NCBI GenBank assembly: GCA_012513875.1
Contig: JAAZBI010000064.1
Span: 1 to 42,845 of the forward strand
Length of the DNA: 42,845 nt
Direction of reading: 5' to 3'
Source of the DNA: Mollicutes bacterium
GTDB lineage: Bacteria > Bacillota_I > Bacilli_A > RF39 > UBA660
The position numbers were made by a program, and so were the translations under genes. Position 1 is the stretch's first letter. Every line of letters starts with the position of its first letter. Under the pieces are notes generated by a model that did not search any database, was not told the DNA's origin, and saw only the letters and a list, made by a program, of their open reading frames with translations. Shown here one piece after another: positions 1 to 8,257 of this stretch.

Positions 1-1599
1 GGAGGATATAAGGTTTCTGGTGGTTTACATGGTGTTGGGGCATCTGTAGTAAATGCACTTAGTGAATTTTTAGAAGTAAACATTTGCTTAAATGGTAAAA
101 AATATTTTCAAAGATTTGAGTGTGGTGGAAAATCAGTTGAACCTTTAAAAATTATTGGTGAATGTTCGGAAGAAATTTCTGGAACGATAGTATCGTTTAA
201 AGCTGATCCTAGTGTTTTTGAGGAAACAACTGAATATGAGTATGATATTTTAAGAGTTAGAATTAGAGAACTTGCTTTTTTAAATAAAGGAATAAAATTT
301 GTATTAACAGATAATCGAGAAAACAAGAAGTCAGAGAATTTTGTTTATCAAGGTGGAATTGCAGAATATGTTTCACTTTTAAATAAAAATAAAGAAACAG
401 TTAATAAAGAGGTTATTTACTTTGAAGGTTCAGAAGATGATATCGAATTAGAAATAGCTTTACAATATAACAATGGTTATGTTGCGAATGTTTATTCTTT
501 TGTTAATAATATTAACACTTATGAAGGAGGAACCCATGATGAAGGTGTAAAAAGAGCTTTAACGAGAATTGTTAACAATTACGCTAAAAAAAGTAACTTT
601 TTAAAAACAAATGATGAAGCTTTTACAAGTGATGATATTAGAGAAGGTTTAACAATGATAATTTCTGTTAAACATCCTAATCCTCAATTTGAAGGTCAAA
701 CTAAAACAAAATTAGGTAATATTGAAGTTAGAAAAATCAGTGACAATCTTTTTGCAAAAGGTTTTGAAAGATTTCTGTTAGAAAATCCGGATGAATCAAA
801 AAAAATCATGGAAAAGATTTTTACTGCGGCCAAAGCTAGATTAGCAGCTAAAAAAGCTCGTGAATTAACAAGAAGAAAAAGCGCATTGGAAATATCTAGT
901 TTACCTGGTAAATTAGCCGATTGTTCTTCAAAAGACGCAAGCGTTTCTGAGCTATTTATAGTTGAGGGAGATTCGGCTGGAGGAAGTGCAAAAGGTGGAA
1001 GAGATTCTAAAACTCAAGCAATTTTACCATTAAAAGGAAAAATTTTAAATGTTGAAAAAGCTAGATTAGATAAGATTCTAGGAAACAATGAAATCAGATC
1101 TTTAATTACTGCAATAGGAACTGGGATTGGTGATGAATTTGATATTGAAAAAATACGTTATCATAAAATCATCATAATGACAGACGCAGATGTTGATGGA
1201 GCTCATATTACAACATTATTATTAACATTCTTTTACCGCTTTTTTAGAACTTTAATTGAAAAAGGATACATTTATATAGCACAACCGCCATTATATTCTA
1301 TTGAATACGGCAAAAACAAAGAATATGCTTTAGGAGATAAAGAATTAGAGGAAATTGTTAAAAAATACCCAGAAGGAGCCAAATTAAACGTTTCAAGAAA
1401 TAAAGGTTTAGGAGAAATGAATCCTGAAGAATTAAATGAAACAACAATGGATATTGAAAATAGATATTTAATAAAAGTAAATATTGAAGATGCTATAAGA
1501 GCAGATCAGGTTTTTTCAATTCTTATGGGAGAAGATGTAGAACCTCGTAGAAATTTTATAGAGGAAAACGCTTTATTTGTTAAAGATTTAGATATATAG
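1..1599 (+). CDS. gyrB: DNA gyrase subunit B (5'-truncated by window edge)
   Basis: The frame is open from base 1 and reads GGYKVSGGLHGVGASVVNAL, the GHKL ATPase lid region, so roughly the first 100 residues lie outside the window; 532 residues are present. GyrB binds and hydrolyses ATP and, with GyrA, introduces negative supercoils. The TOPRIM domain is visible: EGDSAGGSAKGG followed by ILPLKGKILNVEKAR, then the metal-binding TDADVDGAHI near base 1180. The C-terminus RNFIEENALFVKDLDI is typical. The ATG at 655 is internal, not the start. gyrA begins 9 bases after the stop with its own GGAGG, so the pair is one operon. GyrB is preferred over ParE because of the gyrBA arrangement near the origin and the GyrA partner. 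Confidence 0.96.
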   Translation, partial: GGYKVSGGLHGVGASVVNALSEFLEVNICLNGKKYFQRFECGGKSVEPLKIIGECSEEISGTIVSFKADPSVFEETTEYEYDILRVRIRELAFLNKGIKFVLTDNRENKKSENFVYQGGIAEYVSLLNKNKETVNKEVIYFEGSEDDIELEIALQYNNGYVANVYSFVNNINTYEGGTHDEGVKRALTRIVNNYAKKSNFLKTNDEAFTSDDIREGLTMIISVKHPNPQFEGQTKTKLGNIEVRKISDNLFAKGFERFLLENPDESKKIMEKIFTAAKARLAAKKARELTRRKSALEISSLPGKLADCSSKDASVSELFIVEGDSAGGSAKGGRDSKTQAILPLKGKILNVEKARLDKILGNNEIRSLITAIGTGIGDEFDIEKIRYHKIIIMTDADVDGAHITTLLLTFFYRFFRTLIEKGYIYIAQPPLYSIEYGKNKEYALGDKELEEIVKKYPEGAKLNVSRNKGLGEMNPEELNETTMDIENRYLIKVNIEDAIRADQVFSILMGEDVEPRRNFIEENALFVKDLDI

Positions 1600-1608
1600 G
1601 AGGATAAA

Positions 1609-4059
1609 ATGAACGAAGCAGACAAATTAATAGAAGTAAACATATCAGATAAAATGGAATCAGCTTTTTTAAGTTATTCAATGAGCGTAATCGTTTCGAG
1701 AGCTCTTCCTGATGTTAGGGATGGTTTAAAACCAGTTCATCGTAGAATTTTATATACGATGTTTGAAGAAGGTTTCACTCCGGAAAAAAAATATGTGAAA
1801 AGCGCTAATACTGTAGGTAACGTGTTAGCACATTATCATCCTCATGGAGACTCATCTGTATATGATAGTATGGTTAGAATGGCTCAAGATTTTAATTATC
1901 GTTATCCTTTAGTTGATGGTCATGGTAATTTTGGTTCAGTTGATGGTGATTCAGCAGCACATCAACGTTATACAGAATCGAGATTAGGGAAAATATCATT
2001 AGAAATGGTCAGAGATATCAATAAAAACACTGTAGATTTTACGACAAATTATGATGGTCAAAGAAAAGAACCAGTTGTTTTACCAAGTCGTTTTCCAAAC
2101 ATTTTAGTTAATGGTACGATGGGTATAGCTGTTGGAATGGCAACAAATATTCCTCCTCATAATTTAGGAGAAGTTATCGATGGGTGTCTTAATTATATAG
2201 ACAATCCAGAAATTAGTGTTTTTGAATTGATGAATTATATAAAAGGCCCAGATTTTCCTACGGGAGCTTGTATTTTAGGCAATTCCGGAATAAAAAAAGC
2301 TTATGAAACTGGTAAAGGATCAATAACTATAAGAGCAGAAGCAATAGTTGAAGAAAAGGATAATCGTCAAAGAATAATAGTGACGTCTTTGCCATATCAA
2401 GTTAATAAAGCTATGTTAATTACAAAAATTGCAGATTTAGTTAGAGAAAAAGCAATCGAAGGAATCAGTGATTTAAGAGATGAAACTAGTTTAAAAACAG
2501 GAACAAGAATTGTGGTTGAATTAAAAAAAGATGCTAATGCAAACGTTATATTAAATAATTTATATAAACAGACACCATTGCAAAGTAACTTTGGTATAAA
2601 TTTATTAGCGTTATCAAATGGCGAACCAAAAGTGTTAAATTTAAAAGAAATAATCAGTAAATATGTTGAATTTCAATATGAAGTAATTACTAAAAGAACA
2701 ATTTTTGATTTAGAAAAAAGTGAAAATAGAGCACACATTTTAGATGGCTTAAAAATTGCTTTAGATAATATTGATGCAGTTATAAAAATAATTAAAGAAG
2801 CAAAAGACGAAAGTCACGCCAAAAAACAATTGGGTGAAAAATTTAACTTAACAGAAATTCAATCCGACGCTATATTAGAAATGAAACTAAGAAGGTTAAC
2901 AGGACTTGAAAGAACTAAAATAGAATCAGAATTAGCAGAATTATTAAAATTGATAGCTGAATATAAAGAAATATTAGCAAATAGCGAAAGAGTTTATCAA
3001 ATAATCAAAGAAGAACTTTTAGAAATAAAATCAAAATACAATGATGAAAGAAAAACAAAAATTGATATGACTGCAATTGACTTTATAGAAGATGAGGCTT
3101 TGATTCCAACAGAAGAAATTATAATAACTTTAACTAATAAAGGTTATATAAAAAGAATAACTTCAGATACATATCGAATTCAAAACAAAGGAGGAGTAGG
3201 AGTTAAAGGAATGAGTACTAATGAAGAAGATTTCGTACAAAACCTAATAACCTTATCTACTCACGACTATGTTTTGTTTTTCACGAACAAAGGGAAAGTT
3301 TATAGAGTTAAGGGTTACGAAATCCCACAATATAGTAGACAAGCAAAAGGATTGCCTATTATAAACTTGCTTCCAATTGAAAAAGATGAAGTTATTAATT
3401 CAATTTTAGCTATATCACCATCAGATTTAAATGGAAGTCTTGTTTTTGCAACTAAAAAAGGTAACATTAAAAAAACTAATTTAATAGAATTTGAGAGCAT
3501 AAGAGTTACTGGTAAAATAGCAATTTCGTTGAAAGAAGATGACGAACTAATAGGAGTAAGAGAAATTGTTAAAGGAAATAACATAATGTTAGCTTCTTCA
3601 TCTGGAAGAATGGTATGCTTTGGCGAAGAAGAAATAAGAACAATGGGAAGAAATGCTGGAGGAGTTAGAGGAATAAACTTAGGAGATGCTGAATGTGTTG
3701 GAATTGAAATAGCTATTCCAGACAAAGAGGTTTTAGTAGTAACAGAAAAAGGGTATGGGAAAAGAACAAAAGTGGAAGAATACCGAGTTACTCACAGAGG
3801 AAGCAAAGGAGTTAAAACATTAAATACAACAGAAAAAAATGGTAAGATTATATCTTTTAAAATTGTTGATGATGAAGAAGAACTTATTATTATAAGTGAT
3901 AATGGTATGATCATTAAACTCCCCGTTTCTCAAATCTCAACCATGAGCAGAGTTACACAAGGGGTTAGATTGATTAGCTTAAAAGAAAATCAAAAAGTGT
4001 CGGCAGCATTTAACGTTTCAAAAACGAAAGAAGAAATAGAAACAGAAGAAGACGAGTAG
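1609..4059 (+). CDS. gyrA: DNA gyrase subunit A
   Basis: 816 residues, normal for GyrA. It cuts and religates DNA in the A2B2 gyrase. The catalytic tyrosine is Tyr121 in AAHQRYTESRL. The quinolone-determining segment reads HPHGDSSVYDS with Ser82 and Asp86 at the E. coli Ser83/Asp87 positions, the sensitive-type residues. A GyrA-box-like IQNKGGVGVKG begins the C-terminal beta-pinwheel, followed by several repeated blades, which supports GyrA over ParC. The tail is acidic. The start is set by TAGGAGG 7-8 bases upstream of ATG. The stop codon lies in the loop of the terminator hairpin that ends the operon. Confidence 0.97.
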   Translation: MNEADKLIEVNISDKMESAFLSYSMSVIVSRALPDVRDGLKPVHRRILYTMFEEGFTPEKKYVKSANTVGNVLAHYHPHGDSSVYDSMVRMAQDFNYRYPLVDGHGNFGSVDGDSAAHQRYTESRLGKISLEMVRDINKNTVDFTTNYDGQRKEPVVLPSRFPNILVNGTMGIAVGMATNIPPHNLGEVIDGCLNYIDNPEISVFELMNYIKGPDFPTGACILGNSGIKKAYETGKGSITIRAEAIVEEKDNRQRIIVTSLPYQVNKAMLITKIADLVREKAIEGISDLRDETSLKTGTRIVVELKKDANANVILNNLYKQTPLQSNFGINLLALSNGEPKVLNLKEIISKYVEFQYEVITKRTIFDLEKSENRAHILDGLKIALDNIDAVIKIIKEAKDESHAKKQLGEKFNLTEIQSDAILEMKLRRLTGLERTKIESELAELLKLIAEYKEILANSERVYQIIKEELLEIKSKYNDERKTKIDMTAIDFIEDEALIPTEEIIITLTNKGYIKRITSDTYRIQNKGGVGVKGMSTNEEDFVQNLITLSTHDYVLFFTNKGKVYRVKGYEIPQYSRQAKGLPIINLLPIEKDEVINSILAISPSDLNGSLVFATKKGNIKKTNLIEFESIRVTGKIAISLKEDDELIGVREIVKGNNIMLASSSGRMVCFGEEEIRTMGRNAGGVRGINLGDAECVGIEIAIPDKEVLVVTEKGYGKRTKVEEYRVTHRGSKGVKTLNTTEKNGKIISFKIVDDEEELIIISDNGMIIKLPVSQISTMSRVTQGVRLISLKENQKVSAAFNVSKTKEEIETEEDE

Positions 4060-4069
4060 TCTTCTTTTT
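4046..4069 (+). terminator. Intrinsic terminator of gyrBA, overlapping the gyrA stop
   Basis: AAGAAGAC at 4046-4053 pairs with GTCTTCTT at 4059-4066 around a GAGTA loop that holds most of the gyrA stop codon, followed by a T run. The terminator is therefore built from the last gyrA codons. Confidence 0.75.
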
Positions 4070-4070
4070 A

Positions 4071-4086
4071 TGTTCCACGTGAAACA
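4071..4086 (+). other. parS centromere site 1 (ParB binding)
   Basis: TGTTCCACGTGAAACA is an exact 16-base match to the canonical Bacillus-type parS consensus. It lies 1 base past the T run of the gyrA terminator, in non-coding DNA. ParB is encoded in the same window at 41876. parS sites nucleate ParB-CTP clamps and SMC loading for origin segregation. Confidence 0.93.
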
Positions 4087-4111
4087 TAAAAAGATAATTA
4101 ACAAAAATTAA

Positions 4112-4127
4112 TGTTCCACGTGGAACA
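4112..4127 (+). other. parS centromere site 2 (perfect palindrome)
   Basis: TGTTCCACGTGGAACA is a perfectly palindromic parS variant whose centre is 41 bases from that of site 1. Two sites in one intergenic gap make chance very unlikely in such AT-rich DNA. Confidence 0.92.
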
Positions 4128-4187
4128 TCACCGCTATAACAAATTAATATATTAATAATAAAAATTATTTGTTTTCTTTCTGCTAAC

Positions 4188-4213
4188 AAAAATATTTCCC
4201 GGGAAATATTTTT
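4188..4213 (+). other. Noc-binding-type site (nucleoid occlusion), intergenic
   Basis: A perfect 26-base palindrome with no loop: AAAAATATTTCCC at 4188-4200 followed by its reverse complement. Its core at 4194-4207, ATTTCCCGGGAAAT, equals the consensus known for the Bacillus subtilis nucleoid-occlusion protein Noc. It is not followed by a gene-end context, so a terminator reading is unlikely. A second copy of the core lies inside ybaB at 6566-6579. No noc gene is in the window, so the binder is inferred. Confidence 0.8.
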
Positions 4214-4220
4214 ATAATAA

Positions 4221-4249
4221 TTGATATTATCAAAAAAATAAGGTATATT
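4221..4249 (+). promoter_or_regulatory. Promoter of the SRP RNA gene
   Basis: TTGATA (4221-4226), 17-base spacer, TATATT (4244-4249), with the predicted RNA start about 7 bases downstream at GG 4256. The -35 box is part of the inverted repeat TTGATAtTATCAA at 4221-4233, which may be accidental. Confidence 0.7.
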
Positions 4250-4255
4250 GTATTT

Positions 4256-4328
4256 GGTACAACAAAAGTGATGTAATCAGGTCAGATTCGGAAGAAAGCA
4301 GCCTCGTCGTCCTCCTTTTGTGTGTACC
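4256..4328 (+). ncRNA. ffs: Signal recognition particle RNA, short bacterial type (4.5S-like)
   Basis: The diagnostic domain IV is present: CAGGTCAGATTCGGAAGAAA followed by GCAGCC, with the GGAA tetraloop and the asymmetric internal loop bound by Ffh. The ends GGTACAACAAAAG and CTTTTGTGTGTACC form the closing helix. At about 73 nt it is shorter than E. coli 4.5S RNA (114 nt) and has no Alu domain, unlike the long Bacillus scRNA. A T run (4330-4336) follows directly, so the RNA hairpin can act as its own terminator. Position between gyrA and dnaX next to tadA is the usual Firmicute setting. Exact ends are inferred from pairing. Confidence 0.93.
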
Positions 4329-4348
4329 ATTTTTTTATGAGGTGTAAA

Positions 4349-4756
4349 ATGAAAAATTATATGTTGGAGGCTCTAAAACAAGCAGAAAAAGCTAGTAAAA
4401 AAAATGAAGTTCCAATAGGAGCGGTTTTAGTATTAAATAATAAAATAATTGCAAAAGCTTTTAATAAAAGAGAAAAAACCAGAAACGTTTTAGCTCACGC
4501 CGAAGTTTTAGTTCTTCAAAAAGGAAGCAAAAAAATTAAAGATTGGCGTTTTGATAATTGTGAACTTTATGTAACTTTAGAACCATGTAAAATGTGTACA
4601 GAAATATTAAAACAAGCGAGAATAAAAAAAGTTTATTTTGGATCTAAACAAATGAATAATATTGATCAGGATAAATTGTTAGATTTTGAATATAAGCCTA
4701 ATGATTGTTGTGAAAATATAATAAAGGAATTTTTTAAATCTAAAAGAAAAAAATGA
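4349..4756 (+). CDS. tadA: tRNA-specific adenosine deaminase TadA
   Basis: 135 residues. Deaminates A34 to inosine in the tRNA-Arg(ACG) anticodon. The zinc deaminase signature is complete: His50-Ala-Glu52 in LAHAEVLVLQ, and PCKMC with Cys80 and Cys83. VPIGAVLV near the N-terminus is typical. The ATG at 4349 is chosen because GAGGTG sits 4 bases upstream; the upstream GTG at 4322 would start inside the SRP RNA. The gene has no obvious promoter of its own and may depend on read-through past ffs. Confidence 0.95.
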   Translation: MKNYMLEALKQAEKASKKNEVPIGAVLVLNNKIIAKAFNKREKTRNVLAHAEVLVLQKGSKKIKDWRFDNCELYVTLEPCKMCTEILKQARIKKVYFGSKQMNNIDQDKLLDFEYKPNDCCENIIKEFFKSKRKK

Positions 4757-4758
4757 CA

Positions 4759-4787
4759 TTTATAATTAATAAAATAAGTGTTATAAT
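4759..4787 (+). promoter_or_regulatory. Promoter of the dnaX operon
   Basis: TTTATA (4759-4764), 17-base spacer, extended TGt-TATAAT (4782-4787), just after the tadA stop and upstream of dnaX. Confidence 0.6.
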
Positions 4788-4810
4788 AAAATAAGTGAGT
4801 AGGTGACAGA

Positions 4811-6469
4811 ATGAATTATAAAGCTTTATATCGAAAATATCGTCCTGAAAATTTTGAAGAAGTAGTTGGGCAAAAAGAAATTGTTTGTACTTTACAAAAC
4901 TCAATAAAAGAAGGAAAGATTGGCCATGCATATTTGTTTAATGGACCTAGAGGGACAGGAAAAACCAGTTTAGCTAAAATATTTGCAAAAGCAGTTAATT
5001 GCTTAAATAATAAAAACGGTTCTCCTTGTAACAAGTGTGAAGTTTGTTTATCTATATCAAAAGAAGAAGTTACAGATATTATTGAAATTGATGCCGCATC
5101 TAATAATGGTGTAGATGAAATAAGAGAATTGAAAAGTAAAATAAACCTTGTACCAACTGTTTGTAATTATAAGGTATATATTATTGATGAAGTTCATATG
5201 CTTTCTACAGGTGCTTTTAATGCGTTGTTAAAGACATTAGAAGAACCGCCAAAAAACATTATTTTTATTTTAGCAACAACAGAAATTCATAAAGTACCAT
5301 TAACTGTTATTTCTCGTTGTCAAAATTTTAATTTTAAAAAAATCAGCGAAAAAGAAATATCAAAACAATTAAAATTGATTTCTACGAAAGAAAAAATAAA
5401 AATAGAAGACGAAGCTTTAGAAGCTTTAGCTATAAATGCTAATGGTGGTTTAAGAGATGCAATTGGTTTTTTAGAACAAGTTTCTTCAATTTCCGAAAGT
5501 ATAATTACTGAAAACAATGTAGAAAGTTTGTTTGCGCTTACTAATGTGAAAGAAATATCAACATTAATTAGAAATGTTTTTGAAAACAAAACGTCAGAAA
5601 TTTTTAAACAAATTAAAGAAATAAATCAAGAAGGAAAAGATTTTGAAAAAATCACACAAGAGATTGCTATTTTCTTAAAAGACATGCTTTTTTATAAAAA
5701 AGCACCAAAATATTTTTTAGAATATTCTAAATATGATATTTCTTTATATTTTCAACTTGATGAACTTGATGAAGAATTAATAAATGAAAGCATAAATATT
5801 TTTTTAGAAGCAATGAATAATTATAAAACTTCTTCTACACCAAAACTGATTTTTGAAATAGCAATTTTAAGATTAGTTAATATTTTTGAAGACAGTGAAA
5901 GAAAAACAATTGTAGTTGAGATATCTAAAGAAAAACAAAATAAAGAAACGATAGTTGAAAAAAACGAGAAATTAGTAGAAACAGATAAAGATTTACCAAA
6001 GGTAAAAATTGAAGATAACAAAAAAATATTGATTAATAATGCTATATCTAAAGCTGATAAAACAAAATTAAAAGAAATTAAAAAAAGTTTTGAACAAATG
6101 TCAACTTTTTTAGTAAATAAAGATTTCAAAAATATAGCAGCTCTCTTATGTGATGGTTATGTATCTTGTGTAGGAGAAAATGATATAATATATGTTTATA
6201 AATATAATGGTCTAGTTGAAAAAGCGGACAACGTTATTGAAGATATTGAAAAATTAGTAAAAAACATTTTAAAAACTAAATATAGAGTTATTAATGTTTC
6301 AGAAGAAAATTGGAAAATAATTAGAAGCTTTTATTTAGATAAACTAAAAAATAACGAAAGAATAAAAATTTTAGAAGAAAAAGAAGAAATTATAAAACCA
6401 AAAAAAGAAGTCAAAGAATTGGCAAAAGCAATTTCGATGTTTGGTGATGAAATAATAGAAATTAAGTAA
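4811..6469 (+). CDS. dnaX: DNA polymerase III subunit gamma/tau (clamp loader)
   Basis: 552 residues. AAA+ clamp-loader ATPase of the replicative polymerase. Walker A GPRGTGKT at 45-52, zinc cysteines Cys64, Cys73, Cys76 and Cys79, Walker B YIIDEVHMLS near 126, and the sensor SRC motif near 165 are all present. The C-terminal third is Lys/Glu-rich and ends in a tau-like domain. The common internal frameshift slippery site was not identified. RBS AGGTGA lies upstream of the ATG. ybaB follows by 13 bases and recR overlaps ybaB, giving the conserved dnaX-ybaB-recR unit. Confidence 0.96.
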   Translation: MNYKALYRKYRPENFEEVVGQKEIVCTLQNSIKEGKIGHAYLFNGPRGTGKTSLAKIFAKAVNCLNNKNGSPCNKCEVCLSISKEEVTDIIEIDAASNNGVDEIRELKSKINLVPTVCNYKVYIIDEVHMLSTGAFNALLKTLEEPPKNIIFILATTEIHKVPLTVISRCQNFNFKKISEKEISKQLKLISTKEKIKIEDEALEALAINANGGLRDAIGFLEQVSSISESIITENNVESLFALTNVKEISTLIRNVFENKTSEIFKQIKEINQEGKDFEKITQEIAIFLKDMLFYKKAPKYFLEYSKYDISLYFQLDELDEELINESINIFLEAMNNYKTSSTPKLIFEIAILRLVNIFEDSERKTIVVEISKEKQNKETIVEKNEKLVETDKDLPKVKIEDNKKILINNAISKADKTKLKEIKKSFEQMSTFLVNKDFKNIAALLCDGYVSCVGENDIIYVYKYNGLVEKADNVIEDIEKLVKNILKTKYRVINVSEENWKIIRSFYLDKLKNNERIKILEEKEEIIKPKKEVKELAKAISMFGDEIIEIK

Positions 6470-6482
6470 AGAGGTGTAAAAA

Positions 6483-6785
6483 ATGAACATGCAATTAATG
6501 ATTAAACAAGCACAAAAAATGCAAAGTGACATTTTAAAATCTAAAGAAGAAATTAATCAAAAAATATTTCCCGGGAAATATTCTTATTTAGAAATTGAAA
6601 TAAATGGCAAAAAAGAAATAATAAAAGTTACAATTGACAAAAGTTTAAAAATATCAGATGAAGAAGACGTAGAAATGTTAGAAGATGTAATTGCTTTAGC
6701 TTTGAAAGATGCAATTACTAAAGTTGATAAAGAAACAGAAGAAAAATTAGGCAAATATGGATCAGGAATGTCGGGGCTATTATAA
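6483..6785 (+). CDS. YbaB/EbfC family nucleoid-associated protein
   Basis: 100 residues. Small dimeric DNA-binding protein of the dnaX-recR cluster. The N-terminus MNMQLMIKQAQKMQ is the family signature and length is normal. The gene carries a Noc-type palindrome at 6563-6582, read as KIFPGKYS using codons CCC and GGG, which are uncommon in this window. The stop overlaps the recR start in TAATG, so translation is probably coupled. Confidence 0.93.
   Translation: MNMQLMIKQAQKMQSDILKSKEEINQKIFPGKYSYLEIEINGKKEIIKVTIDKSLKISDEEDVEMLEDVIALALKDAITKVDKETEEKLGKYGSGMSGLL
6563..6582 (+). other. Noc-binding-type site inside ybaB
   Basis: A perfect 20-base palindrome, AATATTTCCC at 6563-6572 followed by its reverse complement, containing ATTTCCCGGGAAAT at 6566-6579. 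The core is identical to the intergenic copy at 4194-4207. Noc sites in Bacillus commonly sit inside genes, so a coding location is compatible. Confidence 0.72.
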
Positions 6786-7384
6786 TGAATTATCCAAAAA
6801 GTATTAATGATTTAATTGATTGCTTCAAAGATTTGCCTGGTGTAGGAGAAAAAACAGCAGAAAGAATGGCTTTATCAACCTTAGATTTTGAAAAAGAAAA
6901 ACTTGATTATTTTGCAAAATCTTTTATTGATGTTAAAACCAAAATTAGAAGATGTAAAACGTGTAACAATATTTCTGAAAACGAGCTTTGCGAAATTTGC
7001 AAGGATAAAAGTAGAGATAATCAAAGACTATGTATTGTAGAAGATATTAGAAGTATTATTTTATTTGAAAAAAACAAAATATTTTCTGGTAAATATCATG
7101 TTTTTGATAAGTTAATTTCTCCGATTGAAGGTATTGGACCAGATGATATAGATATCAATAAATTATTAGAAAGAATTAAAAATGAAGAAATAAAGGAAAT
7201 AATAATTGCTATAAAACCTTCTCTTGAGGGTGAAACAACAGCTATGTACATTAAAAAATGTTTGGAAAACAATTCAACTGTTATTGTTTCTAAAATTGCT
7301 CAGGGTATTCCTATGGGAGCAGCCATGGAATATATTGATCCATTAACACTAGAAACTGCTTTTTATAATCGTAAAGAAATTTAA
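6785..7384 (+). CDS. recR: Recombination mediator RecR
   Basis: 199 residues, standard length. RecR acts with RecF/RecO to load RecA at gaps. Visible in order: helix-hairpin-helix LPGVGEKTAERMA, a four-cysteine zinc finger CKTCNNISENELCEIC, the TOPRIM start LCIVEDIRSIILFEK, and the conserved end GIPMGAAMEYIDPLTLETAF. Start overlaps the ybaB stop by one base. Confidence 0.97.
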   Translation: MNYPKSINDLIDCFKDLPGVGEKTAERMALSTLDFEKEKLDYFAKSFIDVKTKIRRCKTCNNISENELCEICKDKSRDNQRLCIVEDIRSIILFEKNKIFSGKYHVFDKLISPIEGIGPDDIDINKLLERIKNEEIKEIIIAIKPSLEGETTAMYIKKCLENNSTVIVSKIAQGIPMGAAMEYIDPLTLETAFYNRKEI

Positions 7385-7402
7385 ATAAACGAGGTGCTGA
7401 CT

Positions 7403-8257
7403 ATGTTTGATAATATAAACACTAATAAGCAACAAATTTGTGTGCTTTTAAAAGAACAAATAGAAAAAGATCATATTAGTCACGCTTATATAATTTGTTG
7501 CGAAGATATAAAAACAGCAAATGATTTTGCTGTTTCTTTAGCAAAAAAACTTGTTAAAAAGGACGAAACAAATATAATAGTTATTGAGCCTGATGGACTT
7601 TGGATAAAAAAAGAACAAATAGTAAATTTGAAAAATCAGTTTATAACTAAATCTTTGACCAAATCAAAAAGGACATATATCATAAAATCTTGTGACCAAT
7701 TAAATATTCACGCAGGAAACAGCATGTTAAAACTTTTAGAAGAACCAGAAGAGAATATAACAGGTATTTTAACGACTAATGCGTTAAACAAAGTTTTGAC
7801 AACAATTGTTTCTCGTTGTCAAATCATTAAATTAAAAAATGCTGTTAGTTTATCAAATATTTTTGAAAATTTAAATTTAGATGATAATATAGATTTGAAG
7901 ATTGAAAAAATGTTTGATTTCATTATAAAATATGAAATAGAAGGATTAAATGTTTATCCAGAAATAAATAAATATTGGCATGATATTGATTTTCCTAAAG
8001 AAAATTATCAAGTAGGAATAACAATTTTAATTTATATTTATAAAGATGTTTTAAATATTCTTTATAATAATACAATCGAGTATTTTCCAAATCATATTGA
8101 TAAGTTAAAACTTATATCAAAAAACAAAATAAAAGAAAACATATTAAACAAAATAATGATTTTATCTTCGATTAAAGAAAAAATCAAAAATAATTTAAAT
8201 TTAAATTTAATTATAGATAAAATTTTAATAGAATTTAATCGGGAGGACAAAAAATGA
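7403..8257 (+). CDS. holB: DNA polymerase III subunit delta' (clamp-loader)
   Basis: 284 residues. Weak AAA+ homologue of DnaX: no Walker A is seen after HAYIICC, which fits delta', a non-hydrolysing subunit. The MLKLLEEPEENITGILTTN segment and SRCQIIKLKN (sensor 1/SRC motif) identify the family. The ATG at 7403 is chosen because GAGGTG sits 6 bases upstream; the GTG at 7394 overlaps that RBS. tmk and the other genes that separate recR and holB in Bacillus are absent here. The stop overlaps the ricT start (ATGA). Confidence 0.9.
   Translation: MFDNINTNKQQICVLLKEQIEKDHISHAYIICCEDIKTANDFAVSLAKKLVKKDETNIIVIEPDGLWIKKEQIVNLKNQFITKSLTKSKRTYIIKSCDQLNIHAGNSMLKLLEEPEENITGILTTNALNKVLTTIVSRCQIIKLKNAVSLSNIFENLNLDDNIDLKIEKMFDFIIKYEIEGLNVYPEINKYWHDIDFPKENYQVGITILIYIYKDVLNILYNNTIEYFPNHIDKLKLISKNKIKENILNKIMILSSIKEKIKNNLNLNLIIDKILIEFNREDKK

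Noticed and set aside
4188..4213. Reading the CCCGGG palindrome as a transcription terminator
   Set aside because: The stem has no loop, no gene ends immediately upstream of it (gyrA already has a terminator 120 bases before), and the same core recurs inside a coding region.
4060..4255. Possible replication origin between gyrA and ffs
   Set aside because: AT-rich and carries parS, but no TTATCCACA-type DnaA boxes were seen on either strand; oriC is more likely upstream of gyrB.
4322..4348. GTG start giving a longer TadA
   Set aside because: It would begin inside the SRP RNA 3' end and lacks an RBS; the ATG at 4349 has GAGGTG at correct spacing.
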